DNA of 64,000 nt, taken from contig JADJAG010000008.1 of assembly GCA_016704325.1 (NCBI GenBank), forward strand, positions 682,001 through 746,000, read 5' to 3'. Within the stretch, counting starts at the first letter, position 1; each line of letters opens with the position of its first letter. Under the pieces are notes generated by a model. That model ran no database searches. It saw only the letters and a list, made by a program, of their open reading frames with translations, and had not been told where the DNA came from. The DNA comes from Chitinophagaceae bacterium (GTDB lineage Bacteria; Bacteroidota; Bacteroidia; Chitinophagales; UBA10324). The position numbers were made by a program, and so were the translations under genes. Shown piece by piece: positions 44,834 through 54,604 of this stretch.

Positions 44834-46015
44834 TTGAATCAAAAAAAATTCACAATATTGTCAAACATACTTGATATTCTTCTCAATCCTCAATTTAAAG
44901 CTGAAGTTTTTATTGAATACCTAAGTCACTTCCGAAGGGGTGGCCTTCGGCCTGAAAGTAAAGATTCTTTTACTAAGGATTTGTTAATTCTAAAAAATAA
45001 AACTTCATTCTCTATTTCTGAAATTGATCACATTATAAAAAAATACAACATTATTGATATTAAACAAGATGACCTCGATTTGATAATGCTAAATATTCAA
45101 AAGGATGCATTGAAAAAATCGGAGAAATGCTGGCACCCACTTGCGTCAACTTCCGCATGTTCCAAAGATAAAAATGGACATGTCCAATTTATACACGCTC
45201 ACACTATTCAAAATAATCGAATTCTAAATTTGATCTGTGAGGATAGTCATGTTTACGGCTATTCGTTGAATATTTCCGAAACCAAACCGATCAAAATTAG
45301 TAGGAATGACGCGTCAACCTTTTCATGTTTTTGTAATACTCACGATAAAATCTTTGATCCAATAGAAAATTCGGATTATAAAAATACTTCAGAACAAAAT
45401 TTTCTTTTTGCTTATCGAGCTTTTATCGCTTCTTCAGTTCCGAAGCTTGCTCAATACTATTCTCTTGATATCGATAGACAAGGAATCCTGGATACTGAGA
45501 AAAACAAGGAAATCTTTAATGGCGCTATTATCAATTCACAATATGATATAGTAACAACCGAAGTTTTTGAGTTGGATTCTTTCTATCCAGTATCCGCGTG
45601 CTCCAGCTTTGATCTCGATTTCGATTTTGAAGGCAATCCTATTTCACACTCAGAGGATAGAATGGAATGTATTTATGTGACCTTATTCCCCACTAAGAAA
45701 AAAACTTACTTTTTGTTGAGTTATCTGACGCAGGATTTTAAGTTGTATTCTCAACTTGGAAGCCAGCTGAAAAAAAGAAATAATCTCAAAAGTGATATTT
45801 CGGTCTTGGTTCTTGCTCATGTGGAAAATATTTTTTACCAGCCTTGTTATTACAAAGCCGTTATCCAAAGCCAAGAAACTAGTATTGATAAGTTAATGCA
45901 ACAAACACAATTTGATTTTGTCATTCATAATGAAGAAGACAAAAAAAGCAAATCCATTTCTTTGACCCCGAAAGACTATTTATCCAATAAGTATAATGTA
46001 GGCCTATTTCGTTGA
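44834..46015 (+). CDS. Hypothetical Cys/His-rich cargo protein
   Basis: A 393-residue protein placed at the very right end of the island. The centre carries a metal-binding-like pattern: CWHPLASTSAC (about 97-107), FIHAHTIQ, HVYGYSL, then DASTFSCFCNTHDKIFDPIE (about 156-175). I recall this ASTFxxFCxxHDxxF signature from uncharacterised proteins with an HNH/treble-clef look. The C-terminal half is not recognised. The position beside att is typical for late-acquired cargo such as defence genes. No signal peptide; function not assigned. Confidence 0.55.
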   Translation: MNQKKFTILSNILDILLNPQFKAEVFIEYLSHFRRGGLRPESKDSFTKDLLILKNKTSFSISEIDHIIKKYNIIDIKQDDLDLIMLNIQKDALKKSEKCWHPLASTSACSKDKNGHVQFIHAHTIQNNRILNLICEDSHVYGYSLNISETKPIKISRNDASTFSCFCNTHDKIFDPIENSDYKNTSEQNFLFAYRAFIASSVPKLAQYYSLDIDRQGILDTEKNKEIFNGAIINSQYDIVTTEVFELDSFYPVSACSSFDLDFDFEGNPISHSEDRMECIYVTLFPTKKKTYFLLSYLTQDFKLYSQLGSQLKKRNNLKSDISVLVLAHVENIFYQPCYYKAVIQSQETSIDKLMQQTQFDFVIHNEEDKKSKSISLTPKDYLSNKYNVGLFR

Positions 46016-46028
46016 GTTCTCATATTGA

Positions 46029-46087
46029 TGAAATGTTGTACCTATGTTGTACCCAAGAAAAAAGCCAGACTCTAAAATCTGGCTTTT
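46029..46087. other. Right-end repeats and tRNA terminator of the island
   Basis: The 25-bp repeat shared with 7016-7040 (twin ATGTTGTACC) is followed by the hairpin AAAAGCCAGA/TCTGGCTTTT (46060-46087). Read on the minus strand the hairpin ends in six Ts, and it lies 8 bp beyond the tRNA 3' end. The island thus supplies the terminator for the tRNA it interrupts. Confidence 0.65.
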
Positions 46088-46092
46088 CTCTC

Positions 46093-46166
<74 letters not shown>

Positions 46167-46201
46167 ATGTATCTTCAAAATCTTTATTCTAATTCTTCTC
46201 T

Positions 46202-46368
46202 CGATCCTGCGTCCGCCCCGGCGGATATGAGCCCATCCCGATCTTATCGGGACTGCTCCACTCCGCGATGTATCTTCAAAATCTTTATTCTAATTCTTCT
46301 CTCAATCCTGCGTCCGACCCGGCGGATTTGAGCCCATCCCGATTTTATCGGAACTGCTCCACTCCGCG
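46202..46368 (-). repeat. Two degenerate initiator-tRNA copies in a 101-bp tandem array
   Basis: Units at 46202-46267 and 46302-46368 repeat the tRNA's 5' segment (minus strand CGCGGAGTGGAGCAG), the GGGCTCA core and the CGCAGGAT T-arm part, with the same spacer (ATGTATCTTCAAAATC) as behind the intact tRNA. The D arm is replaced by a CCCGAT/ATCGGG hairpin and the anticodon 3' side by a TCCG/CGGA palindrome. They cannot be working tRNAs. The rest of 46369-46660 shows no gene. Confidence 0.65.
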
Positions 46369-46660
46369 ATATATGAGGGCGCAAAAGTAGTTAAACTTTC
46401 AGATTGTCACTATCTGTTTAAATTTTGGGGACAGAGAGCCTCTTTTTCATGCTTAATCCTATGAAATCAGTTTAGCTCTAAGGCATCTTTCATTCTCAAC
46501 TAATTGAGCTTTATAGTGATAGCAATTTCACTTTGGCTATCAAATAGAAGTCTTTACTGAACCAATATTAGAAACAATAATTTTGCTTAATATTAGGAAT
46601 TTTCTTATTCTTACAAAGTTTTAGTAAATTATTTGTACACTAAATTTCAATAAAAAGGAA

Positions 46661-46900
46661 ATGGAAGTAATTATTAAATTCCTTGAAGTAGATGGCAATA
46701 TAACAATTGATGAATTTGCAACCTATGAGTTTGTATACTACGGAACAAAAACGATCACCATTCCTCGAGATGGTAATGGCAACAGCTTAGGTCATTACTT
46801 TCTAACAAAGGATAAGTTCGGCAACCAACAGTTTGAGTTTGTTCCAAGTAGTAGCGCAGCAGGTTTTCAGGTTATGATTAGCGGAGTACCAATTCAGTAG
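46661..46900 (+). CDS. Hypothetical small protein
   Basis: A 79-residue protein of alternating hydrophobic and polar residues (MEVIIKFLEVDGNITIDEFA, KTITIPRDGNG), probably a small beta-domain. There is no signal sequence or known motif. It ends 2 bp before the start of a barrel-protein gene read in the same direction, suggesting one transcript. AT-rich upstream DNA at 46600-46650 probably holds the promoter. Confidence 0.55.
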   Translation: MEVIIKFLEVDGNITIDEFATYEFVYYGTKTITIPRDGNGNSLGHYFLTKDKFGNQQFEFVPSSSAAGFQVMISGVPIQ

Positions 46901-46902
46901 TT

Positions 46903-47816
46903 ATGAAAGTTATAATCCAAGGTGGTGTTTTAGTTATTTTTTTTTTAGTGATTTTGGGACGAAATCATTTTCTCAATCGCTTGTGGTAGAAGCCGGCTAC
47001 ACAAGGATTGCTACCGAAGCAGGTTTTAATTCACAATTGAATTTTAACCGGTATTTCAGTAATCGCTTCGGTATTCTTGCAAACGTTACGTATGCTGTAT
47101 CAAAGAAACCTGAGGAGAATTCGACATTTCAACTTGGGTTTGCATCAGGATTATTTTTTCAAATTTTTGATTTTCAACATCATCTTCTTTTAACCGAAGC
47201 AGGAGCTGGAACAAGCTATTATGAACCGAAAAAATCAACCTTTCCTTTCTTCTATTGGTCGCTCGATTACTTTTACAAGATAAACTCAAGGCATTTCGTC
47301 GGCATATCAGCAGGATTAAATGGCGGTGAGCATTCCGCACAGTTCATTAATGTAAATTATCTGTTCAATACCTATTCCAAAGACAAAAACTTTGCTCAAC
47401 GGAAGAGTCATTTTGTCTTGATGGGTGAACCCACTCTTATTTTCACCAAACGTACTACTTCAGTAGGATTAAACATTATTGGCGCTTATGAGATAGGCAA
47501 TGTAGTATCATTAGGGATTGGTTCTGGATTCGTTTACTGGCAAGGTGCTACCGGTGTTGTTCCTCTATTTGCAGATATAAGACTCTATTTTTTGCCTGGA
47601 AAAATCAGGCCCTATTCAGTCTTCAGATTCGGGTACAACTTTGGCGCCGAACTTGGAGCCTATCGTGGATTCGGAGATATTGGAATTGGAGTCAATGCAG
47701 CAATTCATGATAAGCATGGAATTTATGCTGACTTCAAATTAAGAAAGAACCAGTCTATTGACGAATTGAAAGATCAACCAGCGATACTTGCTTTAGGATA
47801 CATTTACTCATTTTAG
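46903..47816 (+). CDS. Outer-membrane beta-barrel protein with frame break in a T10 tract
   Basis: ATG 46903 opens a signal peptide (MKVIIQGGVLVIFF) that loses frame in ten Ts at 46937-46946. The following frame (SDFGTKSFSQ then SLVVEAGYTRIATEAGF) continues to 47816 through about 278 residues of amphipathic strands ending in AILALGYIYSF, typical of a Bacteroidota outer-membrane barrel. Eleven or eight Ts would restore the frame. A homopolymer within the signal peptide is a classic phase-variation layout, but an assembly error is equally possible. Confidence 0.65.
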
Positions 47817-47917
47817 AACGGTTCTATCAATTATTAAGATCGCATCCAATGTTACTCCATTGCAAGATGAAGGTTAGTAAAATAGATAAATCTGATCTGA
47901 ATAAGCAATAGAATTTG

Positions 47918-49084
47918 TTACTTTAAAATCTCCCGCGCAATCACCATTTTTTGAATCTCTGAAGTGCCTTCACCAATGGTACACAACTTAGCGTCACGGT
48001 AGAATTTTTCGACAGGGAAATCTTTGGTATAGCCATAACCACCAAATATCTGCACCGCATCATTGGCAATCCTGACTGCAACTTCTGATGCATAATATTT
48101 TGCCATGGCAGCTTCCTTTGTCATCTTCTCTCCCCTGTTTTTTAAATCCGCCGCATGATGGGTAAGTAATTCCGCCGCACTGATCTGCGTTTTCATATCT
48201 GCAAGTTTGAAACTGATGCCCTGGAAATTGGCAATAGGCTGATCAAACTGCTGGCGTTCTTTCGAGTATTTTACTGATGCATCAAAAGCGCCCTTGGCAA
48301 TGCCAAGACTCAGAGCAGCAATAGAAATTCTGCCACCATCCAGCACCTTCATTGCCTGCGGGAAGCCGTCTCCTACCTTACCCATCAGGTTTTCCTTTGG
48401 CACCCGTACATGATCCAGGATGACTTCCGTGGTTTCCGAAGCACGCATGCCTAACTTATTCTCCTTCTTTCCGCCGGATAACCCTGGAGTGTTCTTCTCC
48501 ACAATAAATGCAGAACAGTTATTCTTGGAGCGAGGCGCTCCCGTTCTGGCCAAAATCACATAAACATCACCTGATTTGCCATGGGTGATCCAGCATTTAG
48601 TGCCATTAAGGACCCAATAATCTCCATCCTGTTCCGCAGTACATTTCATGTTGCCGGAATCACTTCCCGTATTGGGTTCAGTGAGCGCCCAGGCACCAAG
48701 CCATTCTCCGCTGGCCAGCTTAGGCAGGTATTTTGCTTTTTGTGCTGCATTTCCAAAAGTCAAAATATGCCCGGTGCAAAGCGAATTATGCGCCGCCAGC
48801 GATAAGCCAATGGAGCCACAAACCCGCGACACTTCCGTGATAATGGCAATGTATTCATGATAACCAAGTCCGGCACCTCCATATTCTTCAGGCACCAATA
48901 CTCCCATCAATCCCAATTCTCCAAAACCGTGAAAGACTTCCCTCGGGAAAGTCTGTGCCTCATCCCATTCCATCAGTTTAGGCCGTATATTCTTTTCACA
49001 GAAATCACGCACCATTTGGGTGATCAATTGCTGGCTTTCAGATACTTGAAAATTAAGAAGGGCTTCGGTGGATACAGAACTCAT
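47918..49084 (-). CDS. Acyl-CoA dehydrogenase
   Basis: This flavoprotein oxidises acyl-CoA to trans-2-enoyl-CoA in fatty-acid or branched-chain degradation. I choose ATG 49084 (MSSVSTEALLNFQVSE), giving 388 residues, the normal length; an upstream in-frame start adds unrelated sequence. Signatures include WALTEPNTGSDSGNMKC (FAD/substrate region), the C-terminal QIFGGYGYTKDFPVEKFYRD, and GEGTSEIQ, which holds the catalytic-base Glu position. It is most like the short-chain/isovaleryl class. It is monocistronic on the minus strand, next to a tandem repeat array. Confidence 0.95.
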   Translation of the reverse strand: MSSVSTEALLNFQVSESQQLITQMVRDFCEKNIRPKLMEWDEAQTFPREVFHGFGELGLMGVLVPEEYGGAGLGYHEYIAIITEVSRVCGSIGLSLAAHNSLCTGHILTFGNAAQKAKYLPKLASGEWLGAWALTEPNTGSDSGNMKCTAEQDGDYWVLNGTKCWITHGKSGDVYVILARTGAPRSKNNCSAFIVEKNTPGLSGGKKENKLGMRASETTEVILDHVRVPKENLMGKVGDGFPQAMKVLDGGRISIAALSLGIAKGAFDASVKYSKERQQFDQPIANFQGISFKLADMKTQISAAELLTHHAADLKNRGEKMTKEAAMAKYYASEVAVRIANDAVQIFGGYGYTKDFPVEKFYRDAKLCTIGEGTSEIQKMVIAREILK

Positions 49085-49145
49085 GTATTCAGTTTTTTGC
49101 AAAACTAAACAGATTCTTTGAGTGCAAAGGTAAATTTGAAGGTGT

Positions 49146-50063
49146 GGGTGTATGACAAATTGCATTTCTCAGCGATAAAATAATACAAGCACGAAGACGC
49201 CAAGACGCTAAAAAACATAGCATAGCGATCCTTTGTGATTTTCTTCGCGACTTCGCGTCTTGGCGCTAAAAAAGCATGGCGCAAAGGTAAACGCTACAAC
49301 ATTAAGTGTAATTTGTCAGCGATAAAATAATATAAGCGCGAAGACGCCAAGACGCTAAAAAACATAGCATAGCGATCCTTTGTGATTTTCTTCGCGACTT
49401 CGCGTCTTGGCGCTAAAAAAGCAAGGCGCTAAGGTAAACGCTACAACATTAAGTGTAATTTGTCAGCGATAAAATAATATAAGCGCGAAGACGCCAAGAC
49501 GCTAAAAAACATAGCATAGTGATCCTTTGTGATTTTATTGCCGCCTTTAGGGCTTGGCGCTAATAAAGCGTGTCGCTCAGGTAAGCGCTAGAACATTTAG
49601 TGTAATTTGTCAGCGATAAAATAATATAAGCGCGAAGACGCCAAGACGCTAAAAAAACATAGTATAGCGATCCTTTGTGATTTTATTCGCGACTTCGCGT
49701 CTTGGCGCTAAAAAACCAAGGCGCTAAGGTAAACGCTACAACATTAAGTGTAATTTGTCAGCGATAAAATAATATAAGCGCGAAGACGCCAAAGACGCCA
49801 AAAAAACGTAGCATATTGATCCTTTGTGATTTTATTCGCGACTTCGCGTCTTGGCGCTAAAAAAGCAAGGCGCTAAGGTAAACGCTACAACATTAAGTGT
49901 AATTTGTCAGCGATAAAATAATATAAGCGCGAAGACGCCAAGACGCTAAAAAACATAGCATAGCGATCCTTTGTGATTTTATTCGCGACTTCGCGTCTTG
50001 GCGCTAAAAAAGCAAGTCGCTAAGGTAAACGCTACAACATTAAGTGTAATTTGTCATACACCC
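49146..50063. repeat. Six-unit 147-149-bp tandem array with inverted-repeat ends
   Basis: Units start at 49171, 49318, 49465, 49612, 49760 and 49909. Each contains CGCCAAGACGC and, about 60 bp on, GCGTCTTGGCG, so every unit can form a hairpin. The whole array is framed by a perfect 16-bp inverted repeat, GGGTGTATGACAAATT (49146-49161) and its complement (50048-50063). A related end, GGGGGTATGACAAATC, stands alone at about 53052. There is no coding potential. Confidence 0.85.
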
Positions 50064-50107
50064 GAAGGTGTCGCTGACTGTTTTACTGGAAATCACAAAA
50101 CACCAGT

Positions 50108-51046
50108 TCAAAATTCCAGGTAGGGCAATATCTTTTGATAGACAGAATCGTTGATTAATTCTACGCTCTTCAAATCCTGGGGTTGTGCGAAACTGCCATG
50201 TTGATCCCTGTAGCTGATAACCATCGCTGCAAGCGGGTTCCTGAAATAGGGATGTTGTTTCAATTCATTCGTAGTAACCGTATTGATATTCAGCTTTTTC
50301 ACCTTTGACGCATCCACCTGCAACTGTCCCTTCACCTGTTCAAACGATTCCGGTAATAACCCATATACTTCGCGTAACTGTTCCACCATAACGTAACCGC
50401 CCAACTTATTCCTGTACTTAATTATCCTTGAGGTAAGTGCCGGCCCGATGCCATTAACTGCCAGAAGCGAAAGGGAGTCAGCAGTATTCAATTCCAATGG
50501 CGTTCTTATGGTTTCAACTTTTCTTTCTGTCTCCTTTTTTTCTGCGTTTTCAAAAATGGGCTTTTGCGGAAAACTTATGTAAGGTTCCAGCCTGTTGTAA
50601 TCCGCCTCCCGAAATCCATAGATTTTTTTCAAGTCTTCCTTTTTATAAAACTTGCCTCCCTTGTCCTTATACTTAAGGATGGTTCGAATATTTTTTTCCG
50701 GAATGCCGAGTCGCCTCCAGCCATCTGCATCCAGTGTATTCGGATCAAAAGAAAATAAAATAATTTCTGTTGGGTTTGCTGCATTGCTCTCCGATGAGTA
50801 CTCGGCTTCTAAAGCAGTCAGTGGTGTATCGGAATAGCTTTTATCAAACATACTCTTTTTGTCTTCCGGCTTCAGCGAATCCAAAGTGAGTTGAACCACA
50901 GTTACTTTTTCCAAATCACCTTTATAATAGGCGGTGTAAACCGTTGGCCAAAGGGTAATCAATACCATGATGAACAATAACACCAGGAGGCCGTTTCGCT
51001 CTCTTTTGTTGAACGTGAAATAATCACGCAGGAATTTTTTCCACAT
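50108..51046 (-). CDS. Membrane-anchored helix-hairpin-helix (ComEA-like) protein
   Basis: A 312-residue protein with one membrane helix near the N-terminus (GLLVLLFIMVLITLWPTVY, about 19-37). Several helix-hairpin-helix segments follow: LGIPEKNIRTILKYKDKGG, LNTADSLSLLAVNGIGPALT with SRIIKYRNKLGG, and INTVTTNELKQHPYFRNPLA. HhH repeats bind DNA without sequence specificity, as in ComEA. It is widespread in Bacteroidota and may act in DNA uptake or envelope-side DNA binding. Confidence 0.85.
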   Translation of the reverse strand: MWKKFLRDYFTFNKRERNGLLVLLFIMVLITLWPTVYTAYYKGDLEKVTVVQLTLDSLKPEDKKSMFDKSYSDTPLTALEAEYSSESNAANPTEIILFSFDPNTLDADGWRRLGIPEKNIRTILKYKDKGGKFYKKEDLKKIYGFREADYNRLEPYISFPQKPIFENAEKKETERKVETIRTPLELNTADSLSLLAVNGIGPALTSRIIKYRNKLGGYVMVEQLREVYGLLPESFEQVKGQLQVDASKVKKLNINTVTTNELKQHPYFRNPLAAMVISYRDQHGSFAQPQDLKSVELINDSVYQKILPYLEF

Positions 51047-51123
51047 ATAAATAGATCCGTATAGATAGTATACAAATAATAAGGTAATGCTAAAGGTACA
51101 ATCTTCCTTTTAAAACACAATCA

Positions 51124-51887
51124 TCACCAAACTATTTTCAAGCCATCGTAAGCCAGATAAATATTCGGTGGTAATTGTTGCGACACTTCCTTGTGCAATC
51201 CTAACTGATGACTGATATGCGTAAAATAGGTTGCCTCTGCTCCAATTTCCTGCGCCAGGGCAATAGCTTCAGCAAGGTTAAAATGCGACACATGCTTATC
51301 TACTCTCAGCGCATTTAATACCAGGAAACGGCTGCCTTTAATCTTATCTTTTCTGCAGCTGAAATATAATTCGCATCGGTGATGTAGGTAAAATCGCCAA
51401 AGCGAAACCCAAGTACCTGCAGCTTAAAATGGTAAACTTCTACGGGCTGAAAGTTAATATCGCCAATATTGAATGGCTGCAAGTCGATAGTATGCAGTTT
51501 TATTTTAGGAATTCCCGGGTAATCATTCTCCCGGTCAAATGCATACGAAAATTCATTGCGTATTATTTCCTGCACGGGTCCGGTAGCATATACATCCATC
51601 GGCTTTTGCAGAAAATAATTGAAAGCACGTACATCATCCAATCCGGCAACATGATCCTTATGACCATGCGTAAAAAGTACGGCATCCAGCCGCTTCACTT
51701 TTTCACGCAACATTTGCTGCCTGAAGTCGGGACCGGTATCAACTACAATAGCGGTAGCATCTGATTCAATAAGAATGGAAGTACGCAAACGCTGATCATG
51801 CGTATCAACAGACTGGCAAACGTTACACGGACAACTGATTACCGGAATACCCTGCGAGGTGCCTGTTCCTAAAAAAGTAACTTTCAA
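51124..51887 (-). CDS. Metallo-beta-lactamase-fold hydrolase, one-base frameshift
   Basis: The N-terminal 180 residues (TTG start 51887, MKVTFLGTGTSQGIPVI) carry the metal site THGHKDHVAGLDD and an NVCQS cysteine cluster like PhnP-type phosphodiesterases. The frame ends at 51315 (AEKIRLKAAVSWY), but one extra A near 51350 would lead into the family's tail (IKGSRFLVLNALRVDKHVSH, ISHQLGLH, AYDGLKIVW) ending at 51124. A full-length protein would be about 254 residues. Because the gene is conserved, an assembly indel is a serious possibility. Confidence 0.8.
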
Positions 51888-52155
51888 TTTTTACCCTGGC
51901 CTCTTTTATATGGTCTAAAAATTCAATTGATTTCTCCGACAGCCTGCTGTAGTCGAGATCAACCTGTGCTAATATATCAAGCAAACTGTTGATACGGGAT
52001 TCTGTATCAAAATACTTATTGATCACCAAAACCTTTTTATCCTGCAAAATGCAATAGCCCGACTTAAAGGTTCCTTTTTCATAACGCACAAGGTAATCGC
52101 ACTCCCGGTAGAGGTGTTCTAATTTCTGTAACGTTGCAGGTGTGTATCTGAACAT
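51823..52155 (-). CDS. Conserved hypothetical protein upstream of the MBL gene
   Basis: A 110-residue protein: MFRYTPATLQKLEHLYRECD, then GYCILQDKKVLVINKYFD and a helical tail (RLSEKSIEFLDHIKEAR). The last 22 codons overlap the start of the MBL gene in another frame, suggesting the natural stop lies near 51890 and that an indel extended the frame. It is likely co-transcribed with the MBL hydrolase. Function unknown. Confidence 0.65.
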   Translation of the reverse strand: MFRYTPATLQKLEHLYRECDYLVRYEKGTFKSGYCILQDKKVLVINKYFDTESRINSLLDILAQVDLDYSRLSEKSIEFLDHIKEARVKIESYFFRNRHLAGYSGNQLSV

Positions 52156-52332
52156 GGTGCTCTTTTTTCTTCAATCAGCCATTACTTACAAATAACAAAA
52201 CAAACAGTATAAAACTTGCCTTGTTAATTGTATTGAATTGCTTTAGGTTTGCCTTACCTAAAGCATGCCGGCAAAGATAAAGGATTGATTTCAGTTTCCG
52301 CCGTTACGATATACACAGAGAAAGACCCGATA

Positions 52333-52941
52333 ATGAAGCAACTATTAATAGCCGTTTTACTTCTTTCATTTTGCTGCCAATTATACGGGCAGGATGCCGA
52401 TAAGACGGTAATGCGCTTCCGCGGAGGATTGGTGGCCGGGTTGAATGCCAGCCAGGTAGACGGCGATGATTATGCCGGCTACCATAAACTCGGCCTCAAT
52501 GCAGGCTTCCTCTCGCAAGTGCCCCTTTCTAAGAAGTTTTTCATGAGTGTGGAAATACTTTACGCACAGAAAGGTGCCAAAAGCAAGACTTTCCAGGGAT
52601 ATCCTACTGCCTATCAGTTGAACCTGCATTATGCGGAAGTTCCGATATTGATCAATTTCCAGGAAAAATCAGCGGTAAATTTCGGATTGGGCGTTTCTTA
52701 CGGAAGACTGGTAAAGAGCAAAGAATTTGTTGATGAACTCGAACAGCCCACATCTGATGATTTCAAGCGAAACGATATTTCGGCAATTGCCAATGGCACC
52801 TATCTCATTTCTGATCATTTTCAGTTGAATGTCAGGTATGCCTATTCTATTGTCGCCGATTGGTTATAGAGATGGAAGCAATTTCAATAAGAGGGGATGT
52901 ATAATAATGTGTTGTCGTTCCGGTTGGCGTATGTGTTGTAA
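52333..52941 (+). CDS. PorT-like outer-membrane beta-barrel protein, frameshifted tail
   Basis: ATG 52333 gives signal peptide MKQLLIAVLLLSFCCQLYGQ, then amphipathic strands (GGLVAGLNASQVDGDDY, HKLGLNAGFLSQVPL) of the small PorT-type barrel family. The frame stops at 52869 (SIVADWL), but single-base shifts near 52856 and 52898 restore the expected end (PIGYRDGSNFNKRG, YNNVLSFRLAYVL) at 52941. Without its last strands the barrel would not close, so either the gene is broken or the sequence has indels. Confidence 0.75.
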
Positions 52942-53205
52942 TACAGTAGTCTTTCGTACATAAAGTTGGTCATAACCATAATTTGTTTTCGAATCAACAT
53001 CACCTGGTATTCACCAGATTTATAATTGCAGTATAGTATTTCACCTTGCAAGGGGGTATGACAAATCTAAATTGGTATGAGTGATACCAAATTCGAGGAA
53101 TTTATGCTAAACGGAGGGGGATCAGTGATTAAATTTTTTTTGACGACTTGGCATCTTTGTGTGGGATTGATTCGTTATTTCATCAGCAACAACGCATTGA
53201 TTAAC

Positions 53206-53363
53206 CGTCATTGCGAATCCCGCCAATACAATGTTGGAATTATGAAAGCCTCAATGGCGGAGGAAGCAATCCCCTGATTAATACCAACTAATAGTTTAGC
53301 AGTACTTGGGATTGCTTCGTCGTACCCTCCGTGGGGGAGGGATTGCTGGCGCTCGCAATGACG
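53206..53363. repeat. CGTCATTGCGA palindromic repeat
   Basis: CGTCATTGCGA at the left and CGCAATGACG at the right, with GAAGCAATCCC/GGGATTGCTTC inside, form a large imperfect palindrome of a type dispersed in many bacterial genomes. It fills part of the gene-free 52942-53526 stretch. Confidence 0.75.
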
Positions 53364-53526
53364 TCTTCGTGGGAGTTTGTCGCTCCTCCTCACAACGACA
53401 AGTATTCAATTTTAGCACTCAGTTTTCAATAATCAGATTGTCTACACCACCTTGCAAAATTTCCGGCTGCATTCCATCTTATTTAACTATATTGAATGTT
53501 ATTTACCTTACCTATTTCTTTAAACG

Positions 53527-54270
53527 ATGAATGAAGCAACCAACTCCCGCATGGCCATGCTGATTGATGGCGACAATGCACAGCCGAAACTGATTGAACT
53601 GATCTTGTCTGAATCTTCCAAATACGGGAAGGTCACCATTCGCAGGGTCTATGGCGACTGGACACAACAGTCTATGAATGGATGGAAAAATGTGCTGAAT
53701 GAAAATGCCATCAGCCCCATTCAAAAATTCTCTTACACCACAGGAAAAAATTCTACTGACAGTGCATTGATTATTGATGCAATGGATATTCTGCATAGCA
53801 AGCTGGTAGATGGTTTTTGTATTGTTTCCAGCGACAGCGATTATACAGGTCTTGCCAAACGCATCCGCGAAGAAGGCATTTTTGTGTTGGGTATCGGCGA
53901 ACAAAAAACGCCAAAAGCCTTTGTACACTCTTGCGATAATTTCACCTTCTGCGAAACCCTGCTTGCGGAAGAAGAAGCGGAAAAATCGCCCGGCACCAAG
54001 CAGAAAATAAAATATACGGTACTGAATAAATCCGCCAACAAACACGATCACACCATTCTGAACAGGGCTTTCAATATGGTGGTGGGCGACAATGAAACGG
54101 CCTATCTTTCTGAAATAGGACTGGGTTTGCGAAAACTTGATCCGAGTTTTGACCACCGCACCTATGGCTTCAAATCATTGGCAGACCTTTTCCGTTCTCT
54201 GGATAAAGAATTTGAGGTGCTTACCAATGATGCAAATGGGATGAAGGTGTATATGGTGAAGAAGAAGTGA
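53527..54270 (+). CDS. NYN-domain nuclease-like protein with OST-HTH domain
   Basis: The 247-residue protein opens with the NYN (LabA/DUF88) PIN-like fold: MAMLIDGDNAQ, STDSALIIDAMDIL and CIVSSDSDY supply the conserved aspartates for metal-dependent RNA cleavage. The C-terminal about 75 residues (LNRAFNMVVGD ... LDPSFDHRTYGFKSLADLF) form an OST-HTH/LOTUS domain, which binds RNA. The combination is common in bacterial LabA-like proteins. The frame is intact. Targets unknown. Confidence 0.9.
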   Translation: MNEATNSRMAMLIDGDNAQPKLIELILSESSKYGKVTIRRVYGDWTQQSMNGWKNVLNENAISPIQKFSYTTGKNSTDSALIIDAMDILHSKLVDGFCIVSSDSDYTGLAKRIREEGIFVLGIGEQKTPKAFVHSCDNFTFCETLLAEEEAEKSPGTKQKIKYTVLNKSANKHDHTILNRAFNMVVGDNETAYLSEIGLGLRKLDPSFDHRTYGFKSLADLFRSLDKEFEVLTNDANGMKVYMVKKK

Positions 54271-54362
54271 GCGTCAAATCATCAGTATGGAAGATTACGT
54301 TTACCTTCTCATAGACTGTTAGGGAATGGTGATCTGTTTTTAATTAAGTAAGAAAAGTTGTG

Positions 54363-54419
54363 ACCACCCTTCGACTCCGCTCAGGGTGCGACGAACCCTG
54401 AGCGAAGTCGAAGGGTGGT
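54363..54419. repeat. CCCTTCGACTCCGCTCAGGG palindromic repeat
   Basis: ACCACCCTTCGAC...CAGGGT and its complement ending GTCGAAGGGTGGT fold as a long hairpin of a widely dispersed bacterial repeat type. It could act as a bidirectional terminator between the convergent genes ending at 54270 and 54605. The rest of the gap is empty. Confidence 0.8.
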
Positions 54420-54604
54420 GGTATTATGAAGAATGCTCTTTGAACACCATTTCCAAACTACTTCTCCGTAAACTAAATGAACATAACTAAACTTAAAGTT
54501 CTAAGAAAAATATAGATATTGGCGGATTCAAGTAAACAATGTCATTTATTCCGACACCTATCCATAATAACTCAATACGAAACTTGATCCTTGTGATCAA
54601 CTGA

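Noticed and set aside
49146..50063. CRISPR array
   Set aside because: Units of 147-149 bp are near identical throughout, without the short-repeat/unique-spacer alternation, and no cas genes are present.
53077..53530. Small reading frames around the CGTCATTGCGA repeat
   Set aside because: They are translations of a dispersed palindrome and lack conserved features.
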